From: an uncultured Burkholderiales bacterium
GTDB taxonomy: Bacteria; Pseudomonadota; Gammaproteobacteria; Burkholderiales; Burkholderiaceae
Reading direction: 5' to 3'
Length of the DNA stretch: 19,042 nt
NCBI GenBank assembly: GCA_946480465.1
Contig: CAMLJY010000094.1
Coordinates: 1-19,042 of the forward strand
This document shows positions 14,405 to 19,042 of the stretch, piece after piece. The notes beneath the pieces are model-generated. The model saw only the letters and a list, made by a program, of their open reading frames with translations. It was not told where the DNA came from and searched no databases. A program made the translations under genes and the position numbers. The first letter of the stretch is position 1; each line of letters begins with the position of its first letter.

Positions 14405-14956
14405 TTATTGCGCCAGCTGCAGCGTGCCGAAGGCTTCGACGGTGCCGTTCGCCGTGCCGGTGGGGCTGAGCTTGGTGTAGCCCAGGAGCAGGCCGCCGCC
14501 GGTGGCGCCGAAGAAGGGGCCGGTGCCGCCCAGGATGACGAAGTTGCCGCTCATGCCGCCCAGGCGGCGCACGGTGCCGCTGTAGCTGGCGTAGATCTTG
14601 TGGCCGGCGGCCGTGGTGATGACGATGCCGGGGGCCTGGCTGGTGAAGGAGAAGGCGTTGCCGTTGGTCGGGTCGAAGGCGCCGTGGGGATTCAGGCAGT
14701 CGACGGAGCTGACGGTGAAGTCGCCGCCGAACTGCGCGGAGCGGCCCGTGCCCATCACGTTGCTGGCGAAGAAGCAGGGCGCCGAGCCGGTGAACACCAG
14801 GTTCTCGGTGAGCGTCATCTTCATCGTGAGGAACTGCGCCGGCGCGGCGGTGCCGTCGAGCGTGCCGGCCGAGGCGCCGATGGCGCTGGCCGCGAGGGCG
14901 GCGGGAAGGGCGGTGCGCAGCGTATGGCGCAGGGCTTGGACCAGGGAACGGAACAT
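14405..14956 (-). CDS. Secreted hypothetical protein, glycine-rich beta-barrel-like
   Basis: The 183-residue protein is chosen to start at MFRSLVQALRH because a strong AGGAGAG ribosome binding site lies 7 bases upstream; the frame stays open further upstream but is not coding-like there. Residues 1-30 form a signal peptide (AALPAALAASAIGASA). The mature part is beta-rich with two cysteines (in SAPCFFAS and SSVDCLNP, probably a disulfide). It has a repeated theme of small-residue turns, YSGTVRRLGGMSGNFVILGG, TGPFFGATGGGLLLG and GTANGTVEAFGTLQL. The G-x-G-x-F-x-G-A-T-G pattern recalls allene-oxide-cyclase/dirigent-like barrels, but I cannot confirm this by eye. Expected in the periplasm or outside the cell. 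Function unknown. Confidence 0.72.
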   Translation of the reverse strand: MFRSLVQALRHTLRTALPAALAASAIGASAGTLDGTAAPAQFLTMKMTLTENLVFTGSAPCFFASNVMGTGRSAQFGGDFTVSSVDCLNPHGAFDPTNGNAFSFTSQAPGIVITTAAGHKIYASYSGTVRRLGGMSGNFVILGGTGPFFGATGGGLLLGYTKLSPTGTANGTVEAFGTLQLAQ

Positions 14957-15122
14957 CGAATTCTCTCCTGAGGGGTCGCGTGAACACCGCCGGACTGGGC
15001 GGGCCGCCGCCGAAGGACGGGGCACGCGAGTGTGGCCGCCGGCGCGCCTCCGCGTCGGCTTCGAATTAGGGATCGCGGCCCTCCGCACCCCCCGCGGACG
15101 GGCGGATTTCACGCCGCGGCGG

Positions 15123-15593
15123 CTACCCGGCCGGCGGCACCTGCACCGGCCCGCCGCGCCGGGCGGCTTCCAGCACCACGTGGGTCGTGAAGCTGCGCAC
15201 GTTCGGGTCGTGCAGCAGGCAGGCGGCGCAGAAGGCGTCGTAGGCGGCCAGGTCGGTGACCACGACCACGATCACGTAGTCCACGTTGCCGGCCACGCCG
15301 TAGCACTGCTGCACCTCGGGCCGCGCCAGCAGCTTGTCGCGGAAAGCATGGGTGGCGCGGCCCGACTCGTCGACCAGGTCGACGTGCACGATGGCGGTCA
15401 GCCCCAGGCCGAGCGCGCGGCAGTCCAGCTGCGCCGTCTCCGCCACGATCACCCCGGCCTCGCGCAGGCGCTTCAGGCGCCGCTGCACGGCGGCGGCCGA
15501 CAGGCCCACCTGGGCGCCGATGTGTTCGGCGCTCTGGCGCGTGTCGGGCTGGTAGAGGGCGAGGATGCGGCGGTCGAGCGGGTCCAGGGTCAT
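15123..15593 (-). CDS. Lrp/AsnC-family transcriptional regulator
   Basis: The 156-residue protein starts MTLDPLDRRILALYQPD, the standard Lrp beginning. The helix-turn-helix spans about 19-45 (AEHIGAQVGLSAAAVQRRLKRL). The effector-binding RAM domain spans about 65-140, with the usual GNVDYVIVVVV block (102-112) that shapes the amino-acid pocket, and the end TTHVVLEAAR. It should bind DNA as a dimer or octamer and respond to an amino acid. It is divergent from the PLP enzyme gene at 15814 and shares a 220-bp region with two related palindromes. That layout is typical of an Lrp-type regulator controlling a neighbouring amino-acid catabolic gene. Confidence 0.93.
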   Translation of the reverse strand: MTLDPLDRRILALYQPDTRQSAEHIGAQVGLSAAAVQRRLKRLREAGVIVAETAQLDCRALGLGLTAIVHVDLVDESGRATHAFRDKLLARPEVQQCYGVAGNVDYVIVVVVTDLAAYDAFCAACLLHDPNVRSFTTHVVLEAARRGGPVQVPPAG

Positions 15594-15678
15594 CGGTGTC
15601 GTGGGGTCGGGTGGGACGCCCTGGCGCCGCGGCCAGCGAGGCCGCCTGCCGAGCGGCCACGCGGCCCGCCGATTGGGC

Positions 15679-15761
15679 ATGCGGGCCGCATCGGACGGGC
15701 CCGGCACGGGCTGGCGCGGCGCCGCATCCCGAAGGTGCAGAACGCGGCCGGGCCGCATCGG
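15679..15761. promoter_or_regulatory. Paired palindromes in the divergent regulator/PLP-enzyme promoter region
   Basis: The 12-base sequence GGGCCGCATCGG occurs twice, at 15683-15694 and 15750-15761. Each copy is the right side of a 13-base palindrome: ATGCGG-G-CCGCAT (15679-15691) and GCGGCC-G-GGCCGC (15744-15756). The centres are 65 bases apart, about six helical turns. They are good candidates for binding sites of the divergent Lrp-type regulator. No clear -35/-10 pair was found. Confidence 0.4.
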
Positions 15762-15813
15762 CGGGCGGGCTTTTGCGGCCGGGCGACAGGGCATGCGCCG
15801 CACACTGCGCCGC

Positions 15814-16794
15814 ATGCCGACGATTATCGAGACACCCGCGCACCGCCTGTCGCTGCACCACATCGAGCGCGCCGCCCGCGTCATCGACCCGCTGTTCCGC
15901 GACAGCCCGCAGTTCGACTGCGAACCGCTGAGCCAGGCCCTGGGCCTGCCTTCGCTGCAGTTGAAGCTGGAGACGACCAACCCGCTGCGTTCCTTCAAGG
16001 GCCGGGGTGCCGACTTCTTCATGCACGAGACCGCCGCCGCGCTGGATGGCCGGACCCTGGTCTGCGCCACGGCCGGCAACTGGGGCCAGGCCATGGCCTG
16101 GGTGTGCCGCGCGCGAGGCCGCCCGCTGGTGGTCTACAGCGCCACCAATGCCAACCCGCTGAAGCTGGAGCGCATGCGCGCGATGGGCGCCGACGTGCGG
16201 CTCTTCAGCAACGACTTCGATGCCGCCAAGGCCGAGGCCCGGCGCTTCTGTGCCGAGACCGGCGCGGTCTTCGTCGAGGACGGCCGCGAGGCCGCGATCA
16301 GCGAAGGCGCCGGCACGATCGGCCTGGAGCTGCTGCGCCGCGGCGTGCCCTTCGACACGCTGCTGCTGCCGCTGGGCAACGGCGCGCTGGCCACCGGCGT
16401 CGGGCGCTGGGTGAAGGCGCATGCGCCGGCGGTGCGCGTGGTGGCGGTGGCGGCGGCGGGGGCCGACGCGATGGCCGCCTCCTGGCACGAAGGCCGGGTG
16501 ATCGAGCGCGAGGCGGCGCGCACCATCGCCGACGGCATCGCCGTGCGCGTGCCGGTGCCCGAGGCGGTGGCGGACATGTGGGGCACGGTGGACGAGGTGG
16601 TGCTGGTGAGCGAGGACGCGATCGAGCAGGCCATGCGGCTGTGCTTCCGGCATGCCGGGCTGCTGGTGGAGCCGGCCGGGGTGGCCGGCATCGCCGCGCT
16701 GCTGGATCACCCGCAGCTGCGCGCCGGCCGCGCCGCCACCGTGATGTGCGGCAGCAACCTCACCACGGCGCAGATGGCGCAGTGGCTGCAATGA
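15814..16794 (+). CDS. Fold-type-II PLP-dependent enzyme (threonine dehydratase/serine dehydratase-like)
   Basis: The 326-residue protein carries the PLP-binding lysine K62 in LRSFKGRGAD, the substrate/phosphate loop TAGNWGQAMA (86-95) and a glycine-rich PLP phosphate loop LPLGNGAL (185-192). An ammonia-lyase-like end follows (ITLDE-like region replaced by EVVLVSEDAIEQAM, then GLLVEPAGVAGIAAL). This is the pattern of threonine/serine dehydratases and relatives that deaminate hydroxy amino acids. No regulatory ACT domain is present, so a catabolic rather than biosynthetic role is likely. An ATG at 15793 would add seven residues (MRRTLRR); neither start has a strong ribosome binding site. It is divergent from the Lrp-type regulator and 19 bases upstream of a VOC-family gene. 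Exact substrate is not assignable. Confidence 0.85.
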   Translation: MPTIIETPAHRLSLHHIERAARVIDPLFRDSPQFDCEPLSQALGLPSLQLKLETTNPLRSFKGRGADFFMHETAAALDGRTLVCATAGNWGQAMAWVCRARGRPLVVYSATNANPLKLERMRAMGADVRLFSNDFDAAKAEARRFCAETGAVFVEDGREAAISEGAGTIGLELLRRGVPFDTLLLPLGNGALATGVGRWVKAHAPAVRVVAVAAAGADAMAASWHEGRVIEREAARTIADGIAVRVPVPEAVADMWGTVDEVVLVSEDAIEQAMRLCFRHAGLLVEPAGVAGIAALLDHPQLRAGRAATVMCGSNLTTAQMAQWLQ

Positions 16795-16813
16795 ACCTCG
16801 AGGAGACGAGACC

Positions 16814-17188
16814 ATGATCGACCACCTGTCCCTGGGCAGCGCCCGTTATGCCGACGCCGTGGCCTTCTACCTGCAGGCGCTGGAGCCCTTGGGCTTCAGG
16901 CTGCTGCGCGACACCGGCAAGGAAGCCGCGTTCGGCACGCCCGAACGCTGGGGCTTCTTCCTGTACCCGGTGGATGGCGGCGAGCGCGTGGCCGCACCCG
17001 GCATGCACCTGGCTTTCGCTGCGCCGTCGCGCGCTGCGGTGCAGGCGTCGCATGCCGCCGCGCTGGCCGTCGGTGGGGCGGACATCTTCACGCCGCGCAC
17101 CCGGCCGGACATCAACGACACCTACTTCGGTGCCATGTTCAGCGACCTGGACGGCCACAGGATCGAGGTGGTCACCCACGCGGCGTGA
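16814..17188 (+). CDS. VOC (glyoxalase/bleomycin-resistance/dioxygenase) family protein
   Basis: This 124-residue single-module VOC protein starts MIDHLSLGSARYADAVAFY, the typical first beta-alpha element. Probable metal ligands are H4, H65 (GMHLAFAAPS) and E118 (DLDGHRIEVV). GAGGAG lies upstream of the ATG and the gene follows the PLP enzyme by only 19 bases, so they are probably co-transcribed. The family covers isomerases, lyases and binding proteins; the substrate cannot be predicted. A role linked to the PLP enzyme product is only a guess from position. Confidence 0.88.
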   Translation: MIDHLSLGSARYADAVAFYLQALEPLGFRLLRDTGKEAAFGTPERWGFFLYPVDGGERVAAPGMHLAFAAPSRAAVQASHAAALAVGGADIFTPRTRPDINDTYFGAMFSDLDGHRIEVVTHAA

Positions 17189-17246
17189 AGCACGCGGCGG
17201 CGAGCCGACCTAGCATGCGCGCCATTCCAACCCGAATGCCGCGCCC

Positions 17247-17903
17247 ATGAAGATCGACTTCGTCTCCGACATCGCCTGCCCCTGGTGCGCCGTCGGACTG
17301 AATGCCCTGGAACGCGCGCTGGAGCGGTTAGGCGATGAAGTGAGCGTCCAGCTGCACTTCCAGCCCTTCGAGCTGAACCCGCAGATGCCGCCGGAGGGCG
17401 AGGACACGGTGCAGCACCTGTCGCGCAAGTACGGCTTGTCGTCCGAGCAGCTGGCGAAGAACCGCGAGGCGATCCGCGAGCGCGGCGCGGCGGTGGGCTT
17501 CCGCATCGGCGAGCGGCCGCGCATCTGGAACACCTTCGATGCGCACCGGCTGCTGCACTGGGCCGGGCTGGCCGGCCCAACGCGGCAGCGCGCGCTGAAG
17601 CATGCGCTGCTGGGTGCCTACCACACCGACGGCGAGAACCCCGGCGATGCCGCGGTGCTGCTGCGCGCGGCCAGGCAGGCCGGGCTGGACGAGGCCGAGG
17701 CGCGCGAGGTGATCGAGTCGGGCCGCTATGCCGCCGAGGTGCGGTCCGCCGAGCGGCATTGGCAGGAGCTGGGCATCCATTCGGTGCCTTCGGTCATCGT
17801 CGACGACCGGCACCTGATCCAGGGCGGCCAGCCGCCCGAAGTGTTCGAGCGGGCGCTGCGGCAACTGGCGGGGAGGCCCGAGACTGCCGGCCGGGCGGCC
17901 TGA
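17247..17903 (+). CDS. DsbA-family oxidoreductase, FrnE-like, cytoplasmic
   Basis: The 218-residue protein has a thioredoxin fold with an inserted helical domain. The redox motif CPWC (residues 11-14) comes right after the first strand (KIDFVSDIA), and the cis-proline loop is SVPSVIV (P181). The block FNTFDAHRLLHWA type (NTFDAHRLLHWAG, 95-107) is typical of FrnE and related DsbA-like proteins, as opposed to periplasmic DsbA. No signal peptide is present, so it acts in the cytoplasm, as a thiol-disulfide oxidoreductase or isomerase. The coding end lies inside an imperfect 22-bp repeat that continues past the stop, so the last residues (RPETAGRAA) are partly repeat-derived. Confidence 0.9.
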   Translation: MKIDFVSDIACPWCAVGLNALERALERLGDEVSVQLHFQPFELNPQMPPEGEDTVQHLSRKYGLSSEQLAKNREAIRERGAAVGFRIGERPRIWNTFDAHRLLHWAGLAGPTRQRALKHALLGAYHTDGENPGDAAVLLRAARQAGLDEAEAREVIESGRYAAEVRSAERHWQELGIHSVPSVIVDDRHLIQGGQPPEVFERALRQLAGRPETAGRAA

Positions 17904-17989
17904 GACTGCGGGGCGGGCGGCCCGGGACGGCTGGCCGCGCGGCCCGAGGCAGCCGGCCGCGGGGCCGGGAGCGCGGCCGGGAGCGGCGC
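17858..17989. repeat. Imperfect 22-bp tandem repeat spanning the 3' end of the DsbA-family gene
   Basis: Units of 22 bases follow one another at 17880, 17902, 17924, 17946 and 17968. The clearest pair shares GAGACTGC and GGGCGGCC; a weaker unit may precede at 17858. Later units keep the GGCCGCG / GGCC core but drift. The repeat overlaps the last coding residues and stop (17901-17903) and fills nearly all the gap to the next gene. It is self-complementary in places, so it may also act as a transcript-end structure. Confidence 0.6.
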
Positions 17990-18001
17990 GCCGACTGCGC
18001 C

Positions 18002-18340
18002 TCAGCGTGGCGCCGGCGGTGCCGTCGGGGGCTGCGCCGGGGCCGCGGCCGAGGCGGCGGGCAGCAGCTGCACGCTGGCCGGGCCGCCGACGCAGGCGCT
18101 GGTCTGTCCCGGCTGGCACGCCGGCAGGGGCGGGTCGGGCGGGAACTGGCGCACCTTGGCGCCGGGGCGGAACAGCAGCAGCGACCACAGCACGGCGGCG
18201 GTCAGGATCGCGACCAGGATGATGCGCCGCCGCTGGCGCGGCGAGGTGGGGCGCCAGCGGCCGATCGGCGGCAGCGGCGGCAGGGGCTTCTTCGGGGTTC
18301 CGGGGCCGGCGGGTGGCCCGGGTCTCTGCGGCATCGGCAT
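18002..18340 (-). CDS. Small proline-rich single-pass membrane protein, hypothetical
   Basis: The 112-residue protein starts MPMPQRPG and has three parts. First is a proline-rich cytoplasmic end (~1-38: [19 protein letters not shown], then a basic stretch RRR). Next is one membrane helix (~39-58, [19 protein letters not shown]). Last is a periplasmic tail with two cysteines ([15 protein letters not shown], probably a disulfide) that ends in an Ala/Pro-rich run. The basic residues before the helix predict an N-in topology. No known domain is recognised. The codon and residue bias are plausible for a real gene, and the helix and paired cysteines support it. It is divergent from the TlpA-like gene. 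The open frame extends upstream, but there it crosses the divergent promoter region. Confidence 0.6.
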   Translation of the reverse strand: MPMPQRPGPPAGPGTPKKPLPPLPPIGRWRPTSPRQRRRIILVAILTAAVLWSLLLFRPGAKVRQFPPDPPLPACQPGQTSACVGGPASVQLLPAASAAAPAQPPTAPPAPR

Positions 18341-18393
18341 GGGCGGGGTGTACCACGGCCGGGTGAACGCCTGGCGGCACCGACAATGGCCGG

Positions 18394-18480
18394 ATGTCCA
18401 CCCCCGTTGCCTGCGCCGGCGTGCGCCTGATGTCGACCACGGAAGGCGTGCCGCCTGCGCCGGGGAGGTCGCGCCCGTGA
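18394..18480 (+). CDS. Possible 28-residue leader ORF overlapping the TlpA-like start
   Basis: A short frame ([18 protein letters not shown]...) begins at 18394 and its stop (18478-18480) overlaps the GTG start of the TlpA-like gene (GTGA). Such an overlap could couple translation. There is no clear ribosome binding site and the composition is unremarkable, so it may be chance. Confidence 0.2.
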   Translation: MSTPVACAGVRLMSTTEGVPPAPGRSRP

Positions 18481-18989
18481 CCAGCCGCCGTCTCTTCGGC
18501 GCCGGGCTGGCGCTTTGGGCGCTGCCGCTGGCGGCGCAGCACGCCCCGAAGCCGCAGCCTTGGGCCCCCGGCCGGCCGGTGCCTGCACTGGAGCTGCCCG
18601 GCTTCGATGGTCCGACCTGGCGCCTGTCCGACGCCCGCGGCCAGGTGGTGCTGCTGAACTTCTGGGCCAGCTGGTGCGAGCCGTGCCGGTCCGAGATGCC
18701 GTCGCTGGAGCTGCTGGCCGAGCGCTTCGAGAAGGAGCGCCTGACGGTGGTGGCGGTCAACCACCGCGAGACGGACGCGTCGATCCGGCGTTACCTGGCG
18801 CAATGGCCGATCACGCTGCCCATCGTGCGCGACGCCGACGGCGCGGCCGCGCGTGCCTGGGGCGTGCGCATCTTTCCGACGACGATCGCGATCGGCCGCG
18901 ATGGGCGCCCGGGATTCGTCGTCATCGGCGAGGTCGACTGGACGGGCGCGGAGGCACGGCGGTGGCTGGCGCCGCTGTTGAAGGGCTGA
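18477..18989 (+). CDS. TlpA/ResA-like periplasmic thioredoxin with Tat-like signal
   Basis: The 170-residue protein starts at a GTG preceded by GGGGAGG. Residues 1-22 form a signal with a twin-arginine pattern ([19 protein letters not shown]), close to SRRxF. The AhpC-TSA/redoxin fold follows: [19 protein letters not shown], the strand [10 protein letters not shown], redox motif WCEPC (C67, C70), and cis-proline P134 in [12 protein letters not shown]. The WCxPC motif with the FWASW strand is typical of TlpA/ResA/CcmG-type reductases that keep periplasmic cysteines reduced, for example in cytochrome c maturation. No cytochrome genes are nearby, so the partner is unknown. The stop codon merges into an 8-bp tandem repeat. 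Confidence 0.88.
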   Translation: MTSRRLFGAGLALWALPLAAQHAPKPQPWAPGRPVPALELPGFDGPTWRLSDARGQVVLLNFWASWCEPCRSEMPSLELLAERFEKERLTVVAVNHRETDASIRRYLAQWPITLPIVRDADGAAARAWGVRIFPTTIAIGRDGRPGFVVIGEVDWTGAEARRWLAPLLKG

Positions 18990-19042
18990 AGTGCCGAAGT
19001 GCCGAAGTGCCGAAGTGCCGAAGTGCCGAAGTGCCGAAGTGC
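18989..19042. repeat. 8-bp tandem repeat (AAGTGCCG), at least 6.75 copies, cut by the window edge
   Basis: Perfect copies of AAGTGCCG start at 18989, 18997, 19005, 19013, 19021 and 19029, with a partial copy from 19037 to the end. The first base of the first copy is the last base of the TlpA-like stop codon. All copies are identical, so the array is young or kept homogeneous. Its full length lies beyond the window. Confidence 0.95.

Noticed and set aside
15109..16815. 568-codon minus-strand frame opposite the PLP enzyme
   Set aside because: Shadow of the PLP enzyme and in a different frame from the Lrp-type regulator; no domain signal.

Overview
The window is GC-rich double-stranded DNA (strong G/C third-position bias, many long antisense shadow frames) and looks like a chromosomal segment of a betaproteobacterium of the order Burkholderiales. 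The signs are a Neisseria/Burkholderia-type trimeric porin, a CtlX-type citrulline hydrolase, an Lrp/AsnC regulator divergent from a PLP enzyme, and FrnE-like and TlpA-like thioredoxin-fold proteins. The assignment is inferred from gene content only. I saw no rRNA, tRNA, insertion sequence, integrase or CRISPR array.

Layout. 1-740: 3' end of a Kef/YbaL-type cation:proton antiporter (+). 741-1086: non-coding, with several GC hairpins. 1087-2718: secreted M14 zinc carboxypeptidase (-). 2835-3845: outer-membrane porin (-). 3846-4350: a 505-bp AT-richer divergent regulatory region with a good + strand sigma70-like promoter, ten copies of a degenerating 13-bp tandem repeat, and an intrinsic-terminator-like hairpin. 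4351-9249: a tight five-gene operon (+): pseudaminic-acid-synthase-like NeuB-family enzyme, N-acetyl sugar amidotransferase, HisH-like glutaminase, HisF-like protein, second N-acetyl sugar amidotransferase. It is followed after 27 nt by a PAS hybrid histidine kinase (9277-10878). 11149-12090: ctlX (+). 12206-13744: ankyrin-repeat protein with a propeller-like C-terminal domain (-). 13846-14337 and 14405-14956: two convergent secreted hypothetical proteins. 15123-15593 and 15814-16794: divergent Lrp-type regulator and fold-type-II PLP enzyme, followed by a VOC-family protein (16814-17188). 17247-17903: FrnE-like DsbA-family oxidoreductase. 18002-18340 (-): small proline-rich membrane protein. 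18477-18989 (+): TlpA-like thioredoxin with a Tat-like signal. The window ends inside an 8-bp tandem repeat.

The central system is the 4351-9249 operon. WbpG/HisH2/HisF2-type systems are known to use glutamine-derived ammonia to turn an N-acetyl group of a sugar into an acetamidino group. Here HisH keeps its catalytic triad, but the HisF-like subunit has lost both aspartates needed for histidine biosynthesis (Thr11 and Pro at the positions of Asp11 and Asp130). It therefore most likely serves only as an ammonia channel and scaffold. The operon carries two PP-loop amidotransferases, one with a canonical SGGKDS loop and one with an altered SGANDS loop, beside a single glutaminase pair. None of the other pseudaminic acid genes (pseB, C, F, G, H) is in the window. 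The most interesting reading is a compact amidinated-nonulosonate module with a two-synthetase arrangement, possibly controlled by a repeat-bearing leader and genetically linked to a sensor kinase.

Second themes are short tandem repeats of three different periods (13, 22 and 8 bp) at gene ends or in leaders, and palindrome clusters upstream of ctlX and in the Lrp/PLP-enzyme divergent region. Functions are inferred from motifs read by eye; no database search was run.
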